DNA of 64,000 bases from Hygrocybe punicea (lineage: Eukaryota > Basidiomycota > Agaricomycetes > Agaricales > Hygrophoraceae): contig OY744469.1 in assembly GCA_963556145.1 (NCBI GenBank), forward strand, positions 4,498,767-4,562,766. Reading direction: 5' to 3'. Below, piece after piece: positions 1 through 12,015 of this stretch. The stretch's first letter is position 1. Every line of letters begins with the position of its first letter. A program made the translations under genes and the position numbers. Below the pieces are notes generated by a model, which saw only the letters and a program-made list of their open reading frames with translations, was not told the origin of the DNA and did not search any database.

Positions 1-1752
1 GTCCTCATGTCGATGTTCTCGCGATCCAACTGGAGGCCCGGGTGTCATTGAGGGAGAGGTGAGGTCCAGATGACTCGGATGATTTGTCATCGGATCATGT
101 GATGTGCAGAATTGCCTATTCGGGGTCTACACTTGCTGTAACAAGCAAGTGTGCAATCTGGCAAGTGCATTGCATGGTCGGGTCGAAGATGGGTATCATC
201 CAGTGTGGGATTGGTGATGAGAATGTCTTGAGGTGGTGTGGATGTAGTGGCAAGGTTTGCATGAAAGAAAACAAAGGAATGTGTGGAAGGAAAACCAACT
301 AGGACGGTGGGCTAGTCGAGGTCAGACATGTGAACAGCACAAGCTGTACCGGATGACGATGTCTGTGTTGATGATGTATCGAGGAGCGATGTCTTGTCCT
401 GTTTGTGGAACAAGAAGGTCCACTTGATGTTGGTATTCGTCCAAGAAAGGGTATCATTGTAAACGAGTGTGGGAGATATCAAGGTTATAGATGGAAAAGG
501 TTAAATGAATGTGGGTCCAGGTTTCGAGTCATGGCACGAGTGACAAGCTGTGGGAACAAGTCGTCGGGTACTGCATTGAAGCGGTGTCGTGCGAACAATA
601 TGCGATAAGGGTTGGTTCACTGTTTGGGAAGTCGTATGGTCTGTGGTCGAAGTCCAAAAGAATGTGCTTCGGCAATGGTCGGATTAGAGAGAACAGTGAA
701 ATGTCTTGTGATCGGGGATTGTTCAGAGTTCGCATGCAGGTGAGGAATGTCGTCGGATCGTCAGGGAGGATAATGGTGGGCACAGGGTACGAATATGGAA
801 ACCAAATATCCGGGAATGGCAATTGTCAATTACGTGTCGATATATTGTCGAGGTGGAAGTCAGAAGTATCAATGGCGGAAGGGTTTCGATGCCGATGCCA
901 AAGATAGATCATAACAAGGTAGAAACCGATCAGGAAGGTGATGGCAATGCTGCCAATAACAATTACGGTAATGAGCTGTGTCGGGAGTACAGCCATTGTG
1001 AATCGGTTTGTCGTGGGATGAAGTCAACAATATGTCAGGGCGAGGGAAAAGACAATAGCGATGATGTCCGTCGGCAAGGAGACTATTCGGGTACAGCAAG
1101 GTAACATGGGGATGTGTCCATGGTCGGTCTGGATTGTTCTAGAAGAAGAAAGGAAGAAAAGAGAACAAGGACAAGAATAAACAATGTCCAAAAGAAGACA
1201 AAAGGTAAAGGGGAACGAAAAAGGAAGGTATGGTAAAGTGGAATCGTCATCGTGGGTAGTGGAGTCAGAATCGGAGTTGCGGAGTTGAAAAATGTAACAG
1301 TTGTGGTCCACTGGGCCCTCATTATCGTTGCCGCCGTTGGATTGATTGGGGCAATGGGTGGGAGGGAGGTATGGTCGGCGATGGCTGGGCGATGAGCGCG
1401 CCCAATACCTGACACCCCCATTCCGTCACCGTCATCGTCGTCGTCGCCTTGCTGCTGCCTGTTGGCAGTGGAGGTCATTGTCATCATCTGGCTGTGGCGG
1501 GGTGGTGGTGCCGCCACCGATACCGCCGTCTTTGTCGTCCTCATCGCCGTCCTTGTCTGCATCGTCACAGTCATCCATCATGGTCATTGCCACCACTCCT
1601 CCGACCTCACTGGTGATGACCGTCATTGTCAGTATCGTTGTTTTTCTTGTTGTCTTCATAGTTGTTGTCGTCGTGACTTGTGACTGAACTAGCACTTACC
1701 CGATCCGGACCTGTCGAAGATGATGGCATCGTCTTATCCTAACGTGCATGTG
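1..1752. other. Unassigned G-rich, gene-free stretch
   Basis: I recognise no gene here. The plus strand is rich in G and T and poor in C up to about 1300. From about 1430 to 1680 it becomes a low-complexity GTC/CAT-rich tract that opens overlapping reading frames on both strands, which is typical of trinucleotide-biased DNA rather than coding sequence. The general skew resembles the leader-like stretch at 31.7-32.08 kb, so it could be a decayed retroelement leader. That is a guess from composition only. Confidence 0.4.
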
Positions 1753-1804
1753 GGCAGCGAGTGGCGATGGGTTGGCGATGAGTGGGCGATGAGTGGGCGA
1801 TGGG
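1753..1804. repeat. Short tandem repeat, GGCGATGAGTG-like unit
   Basis: About four imperfect copies of an 11-12 bp unit (GGCGATGAGTG, GGCGATGGGTT and similar) lie head to tail. AT-rich DNA with no recognisable feature follows to about 2200. Confidence 0.7.
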
Positions 1805-2439
1805 AGTGTACAATCACTTTAGTTCTGACGGAATCTTAACTTTTGATAACTCCCAAAATGGTACATTTTGATACCCAATAAATTAAATATTTTAATTTCA
1901 TCGAAATTATAACTTTCAGTTTGTGTTTAAGTGAAGCCTGAATGTGGACTAGCAAACCAGAGTAAACTCAAATCTAAATTATACTTTCCCTCCACACTTT
2001 AGCACTGATTATTATTTTGATTGCAGGACTAATCTAAAGGCAAGAGAAAAGAATTAATTTAGACATTTATTTATTCATGAATTAAATTCAATATTTAGAT
2101 TTGGCCCAAATGTAAATCCAAAGATTATATTTTGCTGCTAACTTTAGAAATAACTTTAGATCCCCACTAAATGTTGAAATTCCTGATGTGTCATGGCATT
2201 GAGCGGTCGACCTTGTGACACAACGTGACAGTTGCCCTTTTTTGAACTTGAACGTTCAACGTTGAACATTCAACGGTATCAACGGTACAAATATCGCTTG
2301 AGTGCTACTACAACTACTATCCATGAAAGCATCTAATCAAGTTCACCAAGAATGTTCTCCCGTCTGAAAGTCAAAAAGTTGGACGAGTCAAGGTAGCAAA
2401 TGGTAAGGACGTATGCCTAAATGTCATCCTCAATTGAGA

Positions 2440-2830
2440 TCCTGAGCAACTAGTTCGTCATCAAACTCCCGGGAAACGAACTCGCCATCATATTCTCTAA
2501 TGACAGCGAGGCCTGGATCCGGGCATTGATAAGTCACTTCTGCACCTTGATGACGACGTTGGTTGTTGGTATACTGTTGCGGACGATGGCCCGGGTGTGA
2601 CTGCTCCGTACGCGTACTGGACCTTCTTCTGAGCCCAGTCACGGATAGAGCCACGGATTCCACGGATAGAGCCACGGATAGAGCGTCTGACGGGTCTTGG
2701 AGTGAAGACGAAGGTCGTATGTTTGCCCTCTAGTTCCCTGGAAGTGAGCTCATCACCCCATTCCCGGGCAGTAAACTCATTATCCAACTCCCGGGTTTCG
2801 AGCCCATCAAGCCACTCCCGAGTGAAACCA
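2440..2830. repeat. Degenerate minisatellites (about 33 bp and 15 bp units)
   Basis: Two clusters (about 2450-2500 and 2735-2825) repeat a block built around CTCCCGGG followed by a GA-CTCATCA type sequence, about 33 bp per unit. Between them, at about 2640-2690, a 15-bp unit containing CCACGGATAGAG recurs. On the minus strand they read as Arg-Glu-rich and Ser-Ile-Arg-Gly peptides. That is an effect of the repeats, and I do not call a gene. The flanking DNA at 1805-2440 and 2830-3260 shows nothing I can assign. Confidence 0.5.
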
Positions 2831-3261
2831 GCTGGGGTAACCTCAAAGTTGCGTTCTGTCAAACCATAGACTTCACGTTGACTGCAGACGGAGAATCAGT
2901 CACCGACGTATCATGATCAAAGATAATCCTACCCGATGGGAGTAGCAATGGTGGAAGCTGCACCGATGATGGCAATGGCGGCAACGAGGAGCGCAGAGGA
3001 AGTGTGAACCATAAGTGGCAGAGTGAATGAATTCCGGTGTGTGGTAAAATATTAATGTCGGTTTTGACTCTGAGTGACCAGCACCGAAGAGTAAGTAACA
3101 GACGGATGAGCGCAGCTGAGGACTCAAGAGAGGTTCAAGCCTCTTTAGCATAGGAGGGTACATTACTATCAGCACAGCAAGCTATGATATTCTGAAATTC
3201 AAAATTTCATACCGTGGCTGTTTGGATTGTCAACGTTACGGATCGCGTCTGCATGAAATGG

Positions 3262-3322
3262 TCATGATGATCGATGATCGATGATCGATGATTGATGATC
3301 GACGATCGACGATCGACGACCG
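3262..3322. repeat. 7-bp microsatellite (GATGATC/GACGATC)
   Basis: About eight consecutive copies of GATGATC drift into GACGATC, a clean 7-bp tandem array upstream of the copia LTR tail. Confidence 0.85.
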
Positions 3323-3539
3323 GTGCTGTAACATCGGGAATAGATCACATTCTCGAATCTCGATCAACAGTCTCATATGATTGCCAAGTTCCGGAAAAAG
3401 AAAACTGACATTCAGGAAGTTGGGAATAGTGGCCGAATAGTCGCGGAAAGGATTAGTAATCCGTACCACGTGACCCCGGAACTCAAACCCACCTGTCCAA
3501 TGAATAATGCTGAAGCGCAGCATGTATTCTACTCACCAC

Positions 3540-3657
3540 AAGAAATTTCTAGTAGATTTAGCTAGTAGTATAAAAGCCCTCTCAGAGAGAGGTAAATATA
3601 ATTAATTCCACATAAAATAACTTAGTGGTCAACAACCACTGCAACTATATATTCCAA
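3540..3657 (+). repeat. 3' part of a Ty1/copia 5' LTR
   Basis: The stretch immediately before a copia-type primer site contains a TATA box (TATAAAAG, 3569-3576) followed by leader-like sequence. This is the expected R-U5 portion of a 5' LTR. The left LTR boundary could not be located, so only the right part is called. It drives the gag fragment starting at 3743. Confidence 0.5.
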
Positions 3658-3659
3658 TA

Positions 3660-3673
3660 GGTTATGAGCCCTG
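3660..3673 (+). other. Primer binding site, half initiator-tRNA type
   Basis: GGTTATGAGCCCTG closely resembles the complement of the anticodon arm of eukaryotic initiator tRNA-Met. Copia-like elements prime reverse transcription with such a cleaved half-tRNA. It lies 69 bp before the gag ATG. The tRNA match is from general knowledge of copia primers and was not checked against this genome. Confidence 0.65.
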
Positions 3674-3742
3674 AACGGCTTTAACGGAAACACGATCACG
3701 CACCTCTGAACATTGCATTACCACCTCATATACTAGCAATCT

Positions 3743-4967
3743 ATGACAGATGAAGTCAAGCACACATTGGGATCATACCGGATCAAGTTATTGAAGGGAA
3801 ACAATTGGATGCCGTGGAAGAGACGGATGTTAGCTGTGCTTTGGGATCTTGGGTTAGAGACATACATTGATGTGGAATCAAAGGCCCCTGTCCCGGCAGA
3901 CACATCCCATCCAACATTAGAGGAATCTGAGGCGATGAAGAAATGGCACGGCAGAGACATCAAGATGAGGATGTGGATCGAGCTCACAATTGGTGACACA
4001 GAAATGATACATATCATTGGCGCACACACAGCGAGTGAGATGTGGAAGCAGCTAACCTTGGTAGGGAAATGCAGGGGTAATCCCAGGATACATTTGTCTG
4101 TATCCGTACTCATACTCCCCACAGATATGGATGCAATATCCATGGATTTTACCCACGGATTCCCGATCAAAATGAGCCGGAGATCACCTGAAATGGTCAA
4201 GAATTGACTGAGATAGAGTCCAATCAATGTTTAGTCTCTATCTCAGTCACACAGGAGACAGATGAAGATTTTTTGCCATCAAATAATATTGAGATATCCA
4301 CTGAAATATTAAAATTATTTTTGTTGTTATCATAAGTCTGAAAATGTTGTAAACAATAAGGTTATTTAAAAGTGGTATTCACACCGAAGATAGTGCAGGC
4401 AGAATTTTAAACTATTCGGTCTCCAGATATTCAGGCACAAAGCCACATGCCTGAATATCTGGAGACCGAATAATGTAAAATTTTGCCTGCACTATCTTTG
4501 GTGTGAATACTGCATTTGGATAACCTTACTTTTTACAACATTTTCAGACTTATGATAACAACATTCATAATTTCAATATTTCAGTGGATATCTCAATATT
4601 ATTTGATGGCAAAAAATCCTCATCCATCTGCTGTGTCAATTCTTGACTGTTTTGGATGATCTCCAGCTCATTTTGAAGCCCACAGATACGAGAATCTGTA
4701 TCCGTACTCATACTCTTAAGAGTACGGATACCTGCGGATCAGGATTTACCCTTATCCCTGCATTTCCCTAAACCTTGGTAAAGGAATCCAGGGGGAAGCT
4801 TGGAATATTAGCAACGTGATGTGCATTGTACCGGTCGATTGCTGAAGAAGGATTTGACCTAATCGAGCACATATTAAAGCTCCAGAAACTGCAGGAGGAG
4901 CTCCACTTGATGGGAAGCCTCATTTCCAATGAAGACTTTGTGATGATACTTATATCCTCCTTACTGG
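3743..4967 (+). pseudogene. Ty1/copia gag fragment, split by a MITE and cut by an LTR element
   Basis: The ATG at 3743 opens a copia Gag N-terminus with the family-typical KLLKGNNWMPWKRRM motif near residue 15. It reads intact to 4061, where a hAT-type MITE (4062-4770 plus a duplicated octamer) interrupts it. Removing the MITE and one target-site copy restores the same frame, which continues through LGILAT and then RSIAEEGFDLIEH to 4967. One in-frame TGA (about 4815, probably from CGA) lies in the second part. At 4967 the coding sequence is cut by the LTR of gypsy element E0, and the rest of the copia element is not in the window. This is the oldest recognisable layer of the nest. It is non-functional. 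Confidence 0.8.
4062..4770. mobile_element. Palindromic (foldback) hAT-type MITE
   Basis: The ends are TAGGGAAATGCAGGG and its inverse, flanked by an exact 8-bp target duplication AACCTTGG (4054-4061 and 4771-4778). The TAGGG terminus and 8-bp duplication are hAT hallmarks. Both halves are inverted copies of each other almost to the centre: arms of roughly 350 bp meet at a 10-nt spacer near 4437-4446, flanked by CCAGATATTCAGGCA and its complement. There is no transposase coding capacity, so it needs a hAT transposase in trans. It interrupts a copia gag in frame. Confidence 0.85.
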
Positions 4968-5742
4968 TGTAGAGGGCTCTTGGCCCTCTGAGACTGTAAA
5001 CTTGATATCTCACGAATCCACTCAAACCCGACATCCCTAGTGATTCACCCTTGAACCTGAAGCATACCGACTAGCACGGCCGCTCACGCACAGGATCAGT
5101 CCAGCTCCTAAATGCACGGAATCCCAAACATTGCAGATGGATCTTATCGGACTGGAATACTGACATCGGACTTGCCCAATTTGCGTGTACCATCTCCCTT
5201 ATGGAGATATATAAAAGTATTTCACATCTTTTCACAGCTTTACACTTCTCCCACTCATTTTCCTGTCATCGTCACATCGCAACCTTCTCATCACTACCCT
5301 ATTTCTGTTCCTCTTTGTTCTCCCTCATCAGCCGAGGACTCTCATCCGAAACTAGATAGACATTTTTGTAGTATAAAAACAGTGCCCAAGTGCCATGTCA
5401 AAATAAGAAACCAGTCCCCCTGTTTCCCCTCACTCAGAATCAGCTTCTGAGTAAAATCCTTCACTCGCACAACTTGTCAGTTCTCTTGACACTCTCTCCA
5501 TCGTTCTACCATCAATATTCTTATATCGCTCATCACCCAACACCCGACCCACTGTACCCGACAATGTCAGCTTCATTGGCTTAGACCAGTCTCGATAGAT
5601 AGTAGTAGTTTTACATGGCGGCTTTCCCTTCTCTGTTTCTTATCACTTTACTGAAGCCTGCTAACTATTCCACCGTCACTTCTACGCTGACAACCCCAGG
5701 TTAGGATCATTGTTCCATAGCCACCCCAACCTCGCCACTACA
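4968..5742 (+). repeat. 5' LTR of E0 (family A)
   Basis: The sequence starts TGTAGAGGG and ends CCACTACA. It is homologous over its length to the inverted LTRs at 5815-6608, 14922-15706, 20321-21115 and 29331-30125 but is the most diverged of them. It is followed by TC and the primer site. Confidence 0.85.
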
Positions 5743-5744
5743 TC

Positions 5745-5762
5745 TGGAGCCCAACATGAGAA
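5745..5762 (+). other. Primer binding site of E0 (decayed)
   Basis: TGGAGCCCAACATGAG corresponds to TGGAGCCCACCGCGAGG of the other gypsy elements in the window, with CpG-type changes. It sits two bases after the 5' LTR. Confidence 0.7.
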
Positions 5763-5814
5763 ATAGTTTAGCATCACCATAGCTTCCACCTCCCGTATCA
5801 CACCCTCTGACCAT

Positions 5815-6608
5815 TGTAAAGGCGAGGTCGGGGTGGCTGCAGAATAGTAGTCCTAAGCCTGTGGGGGTCAGCGTAGAAGTGACTAGGAATAGTCTAACAA
5901 GCTTCAGTAAGATGATAGGATATAAATGGTAAGAAGCCGCTGAGTAAACTACTGAAATCTATCGAGACCGGTTGAAGCCGACGAAGCCGACGATGTCGGG
6001 TACGGCGGGTCAGGTGTCGGGTGACGAGAGACGTAGAGATAAAGGCGGTAGAACGACGGGGAGAGTGTCGAGGAATCCAACAAGTAATGTGTGCGATGGA
6101 TTTTACTGAGAGACTAATTCTCAGAGAGAGGAAATGGGGGAACTGGTTTCTTATTTTAAGACGGCGCTTGGGCACTGTTTTTATACTACAAATTTCTGTA
6201 CCTAGATTCGGACGAGAGTCCTCAGCCGATGAGAGGAAACAAAGGAGAATAAAAATGGGGAAGTAGGAAGAGCATTGCGAGGCGACGATGACAGGGAAAA
6301 TGGGTGGAAGATATAAAAACCGTAAAAAATGCAATATACTTTACTATATCCCCATAAGGGAGACGCTAGGCGTGAATAAGGCAAGTCCGATGTCGGGATC
6401 CCAGTCCAATGAGATCTATCTTTGATATTTGAAGTTCCGTGAGTTTAGGAGATAGACCGACCAGGTACGTGAGCGGCCGTGCTAGTCGGTATGCATCGGG
6501 TTGCGTCGGGTTGCGTTGGGTTTGAGCGTAGATTGCTAGAGACGTCGGGTTCGAGTGGATTCGCTAGATATCGATGTTACGGCCTCAGAGGGTTGAGGAC
6601 CCTCTACA
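5815..6608 (-). repeat. 3' LTR of E1
   Basis: On the plus strand it reads TGTAAAGGCGAGG to CCCTCTACA (794 bp). It contains a TATA box in element sense within CAGTGTTTTTATACTAC (about 6175-6189) and short TCGGGTTGCG-type repeats near the element-sense start. Confidence 0.9.
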
Positions 6609-6682
6609 TCTCCTTGGGTCTTCTAATAGAGACCATCTGTGGTCGAGAATATGGGGTCTCCAAATACGGGTCGCGAATGTGG

Positions 6683-6693
6683 CCAATCACGTG
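6683..6693 (+). promoter_or_regulatory. CCAAT box plus CACGTG upstream of the E1 antisense gene
   Basis: CCAATCACGTG lies about 85 bp before the antisense ATG and is conserved at the same place in E2 (21190-21200). CCAAT and CACGTG are common fungal promoter motifs. Function is inferred. Confidence 0.45.
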
Positions 6694-6777
6694 AGTGGCC
6701 AAACAACGGCAAAGTAAAAAAATAAAAAAAATCTCGTTGTTGATCCGACCTTTCCTCTACACCATCACACGCCCACC

Positions 6778-8174
6778 ATGTCCCAAGTCTACGATAATTT
6801 CCTTGCCTTCGTCGAAAGCATCGAACCCGATGTCCGGGCGGACTACGAAGAGGCTGTTAACGCGGTCACCGTGTTTCACAGCGACGATCTCGTTACGATG
6901 GTAGACGGCAACGAGGCGATGGCCCAGCAATGGTTAAGCGGCTGCAAGAAAGCGCTGGTGAGTTTCCCGATTGATTACGCGTGTCTTAAGATAGCTCATG
7001 TCGTCCCACTAGCGTGCTTATAACGGAATCGTCGCGGAACTCCGAGCTGGTGGTACGAGGCCAGTAATGCCACTGCTATGGGCCGACCGCCAATCGTACG
7101 CTAACGATGTCGAAGAGTGGCTGAAAGAAGCGGCGGACCGAGAGAGGCAGGAAAAGGAAGAAGCTAGACGGCGGGCGGATGAAGAAGCGGCTACGTGGGA
7201 AGAGGAGGCCAGACGGTTGGCAGAGGCAAATGCACGAGCGGAGGCGGAGAAAAGGCGAAAGGCGGCAGAGGAAAGGCGGGAGCGGCTTAGAATAGAACAG
7301 CACGGGCAGCACTGGACTCAAGAAGCGGACTGGGTTGAAAGGGATGGAGCCACGTATCGGCGGCAGCTCAGCAAGGAACGGCGAGCTGAAGCAAATGCAT
7401 CGGTCGCGGGTGAACCAGGGACTGAGTTGATTCTGGAAGGCAAAGTCATAGTTGAGCCAGAGGAAGGCCCCATTGACCCGGCACCAGAGACACCGGCCGA
7501 TGTAGAAGACATAGATACGCCGGGCGTAGAGACCGGAGACCTGGCTGGTATGACGGTGAGTTCCTGTGTCGGTTCATTTGTTCTTTAGTCACTGATCCTG
7601 GTAACAGTTCACCGGGCCGTTTCCTCTACAACCCTGCACCAACTGCGTCAAGGCTCAAGAGGCGTGTTGAGGCGTCACGGGCTACGTGTGCGAACGATGC
7701 CGGAGGCTGAAGAAAAGATGTACTAACGCTACACACCGGACGGGTGGGGGTCGGCGCAAGGTGGATACCGGAAAGGGGAAAGAGGTCGCGGTCGGCACAA
7801 GGAAGCTGTTGTCATTCACGACAAAGCCGATCCGCAGTAGGCCTGCCCGGGCCTCAACGAGCAAACCGTGGGTCGAGGATGTGGAATTGGTCGAGGATGA
7901 TGACGAAGACGAGGAGGAGTCGGAGGAAGAGCGGCCGACGAAAAGGCTTAGGGCGGCCTTGGCAGCAAACCCGTTCATCTTGACGATGGAGAATTACGAG
8001 CAAGTGTCGGCATGGCTAGCGGTCCTTACAGAGGAGCTGGGAGCCCTGGGCACCAACGTCAACCGTCACCTTGTCCACTTTGGTCAAGAGTTCCAGCGGC
8101 TCCACATCGATCTCGAACGGTCGACCTCAAGGTTGGCAATGTTGAAGTGGGACTACGAGACCGGCCGCCTGTGA
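6778..8174 (+). pseudogene. Antisense coiled-coil/zinc-cluster gene of E1, broken in the cluster
   Basis: This gene lies opposite to the element, between pol and the 3' LTR, and is the counterpart of 21285-22672. Exons are 6778-6957, 7013-7555 and 7608-8174, with 55-bp and 52-bp GT-AG introns, both in phase 0. Exon 1 encodes MSQVYDNFLAFVESIEP, exon 2 a long Glu/Arg/Ala coiled coil, and exon 3 starts the zinc cluster. A TGA at 7668-7670 (CGA in E2) stops translation right after the third cluster cysteine, so only an N-terminal protein of about 261 residues without a complete cluster could be made. The rest of exon 3 still reads open to 8174. Alternative: a truncated product might still be used. 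The stop is probably a CpG decay event. Confidence 0.85.
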
Positions 8175-8377
8175 AATAGAAAAAATAACGAGCCTGTTGT
8201 ATATATAAAAAAATATATCGTGTACATAAAAGACGTGTCAGCTTGTTCACCCAGCTAAGGAAAGCCGATCGGCTCCCGAAGACATAGGACTATTCACATC
8301 ATTGGTCATATCGTTAGAAAACTAAGAGGAACTAAATAAAGTGGGGGTATAACGTGGACAGAATATAAATGAAATGC

Positions 8378-11300
8378 TTAATCGTCGTCAGGTGAGGAGT
8401 CTATGGAGGGCAGGTACGTCGGATTATCAAGATCGTTTGAATCGGTATCGTCGGCATCGGGGTATTGTAAGAAATCGTCCAACGGTATCGATATTTTTGA
8501 GCGGGCGTGGTAGGGTACGACTCGGAAAGCGGCAAATCGAGATCTAGAAACCGCACCGTCGAGTTCGGCTAGTATGTAAGATCCGCCTTCTGTTTTCCTA
8601 ACAACAACCATGGGTCCAAAGTACCGTGGTTTCGCTTTACGATCGAGAGACATTTCGATACGTGAATTTCGGACGAGAACGAGGTTACCGGGTTCGAAGT
8701 TGAAAACTTTGATCATGTTGGCGTATTTCTGCTCGAATTGCCGGGCGGACGCGAGCCGAGATTTGGTAAGCTTTTCTTTGACCCGATCGAGGTCGGCTTC
8801 TCGTTTACGAAGTTGTCGGGCGCGGATGACTATGAGGTCGGTCGTAGACATCGTATCTTGCGTCGGAACCATGTACGTAGCTTCGGCAAAATCGAATGGA
8901 AAAAGCGGTTCTACTCCGTGTGCGATGTAGTAGGACGAGTATCCGAGGCTTTTGTGTGTAGTGACCCGTTCGGCCCAAAATACGGAATGGGTAACGGTGT
9001 GCCATTTCTTTTCATCTCCATCACAACTTTTCATAATGGCCTCCCGGACATCTAGGTGACAGCGTTCAACGGGTCCGTTCGCTTGTGAGTTATAGGGCGA
9101 AATGCGGATGTGCCAGATACCGTAGCGGGAGGCGAGATAGTCGAGCGCCTCTACGAATGGCTTGCCGTTGTCGGTGACGATTTCTTCGAGAGCGCCCCAA
9201 CGGCATAAGATGTCTTCAAATAGGAATGTGCCGATGGTCGAGCCGGTCTCGCGGCATAACATGCGGAACTCAGGGTAGGCGGACAGGGAGCAACGGGCTT
9301 GGACGATGTATCGATAGCTGCCGGATCGTGGCATAAACATTGTGTTGACATACGCTTTATGAAATAGCGAGGCCCGTGTAGTGACGGTGGGCGGAATGTG
9401 ATGATAACGCATTTGCCGTACTTGGCACTGATGGCAAGACTGGACGTACCACTTAACATCGTGGTCGAGGTGCGGCCACCAGAAACGATCGAGTAGCCAA
9501 GCGCGGATGGAGAATATACCTTTGTGGCCGAGAGAGTCGTGAGCATCTTTGAGTAACTGAAGCCGGCGGTCGGGCGGTATGACAAGTTTGTGTTTTCCGT
9601 GACGGTCTTTGTGCCAAAGCTTGTTATCGGTGACGAAGAATTCAAGGGCGTATCGTAAGAACAGACGGTATTCTTTGTCCGTGAGGTTCACGGGTTGGGT
9701 TAGATCTCGTAACCAAGTCTCGACGAGGGCAAGACGAACGTCGGCCGCGCGGGCTTTATCGGATCGCGGTATGTCAGAGACGGCTTCCTGATTTGTGTAG
9801 ACGAGGATGGCGGGTAACTCGTGGAGTCGGTCGGCTGTGGCACGGCATTGGCCGCATACGGCAATCGGCTTAGACGGTATGGGGACGGGTCGGTAGTTGA
9901 CGACTTCCATAAAGAAACCGTAGGAGTGGTCGAGCCAATCGTCGGAGTTGTCAATCTCCTCGGGGTCTTCTGCAGCGCGGGGGCGTCTGGAGAGTCCGTC
10001 GGGTGCACCGTGTGCGGAAGCGGGTACGTGAACGAGTCTAAAGTCAAATAAGAGCACGCCGGCTATCCATCGGTTGATCGTTGCATTGGGCTGAATGTCG
10101 GGGTTGTTGAGCATCCCTTTTATGTACTTCGCGTCGACTTCGACGGTGAGGTTGCGGATGCCGATGATGAAGATTCGGTAGGCGCGGAGGGCCCTGAAGA
10201 GGCCATAGAGTTCGAGCTTGGACTGGGAGTATTGGGCTTCGCGTTCGTTCCACGATATTGAACCAAAGCGATTCGGATAACGTTTTCCGTCAGTGTGGAT
10301 TTGCATGAGAACGAAGCCGACTCCAAGGATGGATGAATCGATGGCGAGAATGACCTCCCATTCACGCGTGTAATCAATAGCGCGCAGCGCTGGCGATGAA
10401 ATGACGGCTTTTTTGAGGTAGTCGACGGCGGTCTCTTCTTCTTCACCAAACTCGAAGGGTATACCTTTGCGGGTAAGACGGATGAGGGGTCGGGAGTGGA
10501 GCGAGAAGTCCTTGATAAAAATACGCAAGACGCCGCAGATACTGAGAAAGGCGCAAACTTCGGTGAGGTTGGTCGGCAGTGGCCAATCGCGAATCTTCTG
10601 TACTTTGGAGTCGTTGGCTACTCTTCCTTCGTATGTGCATCGGTGGCCGACAACGATGACTGAGGGTTGACACAACTCGAGTTTCTTGCCATTGAAGGTA
10701 CCGCCGACATAGCGGAAACGCTGGATGACGCGGTTGACACCTTGAAAGTGCTCCCAAATGAAACGTCGGATTGCCGGGTTCTCGGGTATGGTCTCGTATG
10801 TACCGTCGGGTTGCTCGTAACGGGTTGGAGGCCCTTTGACGGGAATATCGTCCATATACGGAATGGGAAGATGAGGGATTTCGTCACGGAGGATGTACGT
10901 GGAGTCACCGTGTAGGATCTGCGGGGAATTTGTGTATCCCATAGCGATCCACGTAAGTCGAAGCGTTCCAAGTGGAGACTGAAAGGTCATATAGTCCCGA
11001 GACGAGGCGTGGACGAGGCGTTGGTCGAAAGAGACGAAGAGGTCAAAGGAAGCGTAGCAAGAGTGGCCACCAAAGGCCTCGGCCAAGTGCTCGGTCATGG
11101 GCGGTATGGCAGGATCGCGGATAGTGACGGCGTTAAGCGGCTGTAGATTGTGGACGATTCGAAGAGACTTCCCATCCTTTTTCAAAACGCAGAACCAGCA
11201 GGAGCGGTATGATGAATTTGAGGGTTCATAGGTACCGGCGTTAATTTTGTCTTTGATGATGCTGATGACTTTGTTAAGGATGCCGGGTGGGATTGGGATA

Positions 11301-12015
11301 TTGCGATGGACCCACGGGTCGTGCGGTACGGTGGGAATGTGGATCGGTGGGAAGTAGTCCGTATTGAACTGGCCTTTCTCGGATTCGTTCCAGGTGAAGG
11401 CGGCTTCTTGCGTTTTGATGATATGGTGGCCGAGTTTCTCTTCCTCTGGCCAAAGGAATCCATCTGGGTTCATTGGCATCGCGTCGTGTCATTCCTGGGT
11501 ATAGCGGGTGCCAGGTGTAAAGTCGGGCGGGTGAGTCGGGAGCATGGGTAAATCGGCTAGCGGATCGCCGGTGATCTCGCGTATGATTCAGTATTCGTCG
11601 GGAAGAGTGGTAGAAATTGGGCGGATACGATCGGCTACCTTCTTATACTTTTTCTTGGTAACGACTCCTTTTAGGTCCCTGGTAGGGGGGGTGGTATACG
11701 AGATATAAGTAGCGTGTTCAGTAGAGGCTTTGTTACAAATATTCGAAGACGAAATAGGTGACGTGGGAGCGGAGACGGAACAAGACGAAGGAAGGGTATC
11801 GGTAGTACGTAGCTGATTTTGTACATCAGTCAACAATGAAACGTACTGGGCGGCAGTCTGAGGCTGAGACGAAGAAAAATCTAAATTGATAGAAAAACAT
11901 AAGTCCTCTTCTAGGGGAAACGGCAAAAGGGAAGCATAGTTCATGGTATAGGTGTGGTTGCTTCATCTCCCGGTGCGTCCTTCCCAAGAGGTATCTCCGG
12001 GTCCTCGACTTCTAA
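8378..12015 (-). pseudogene. pol of E1 (reverse transcriptase, RNase H, integrase), broken
   Basis: The frame follows gag in the -1 frame at TTTTTAG (12012-12018). Relative to E2, 16 bp are missing at about 11957-11963, shifting the frame, and a TGA stands at 11588-11590. After it 1033 residues are open to the natural end at 8378. That part keeps the RT active site YMDD, RNase H, the integrase zinc region (H-x4-H and CHQC), the DD-E core and the C-terminal chromatin-side region with YFGP. The enzyme domains are therefore largely preserved while the reading frame leading into them is lost. Its 3' end converges on the antisense gene, with about 200 bp between the stop codons. Confidence 0.9.

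Noticed and set aside
1083..1687. Thr/Met-rich and Val/Ile-rich frames near the left end
   Set aside because: Overlapping frames on both strands in a GTC/CAT-rich tract with no recognisable motif.
8610..10051. Plus-strand frames opposite E1 pol
   Set aside because: They are mirror frames of pol. They decay together with it and have no intron or domain evidence, unlike the antisense gene at 6778.
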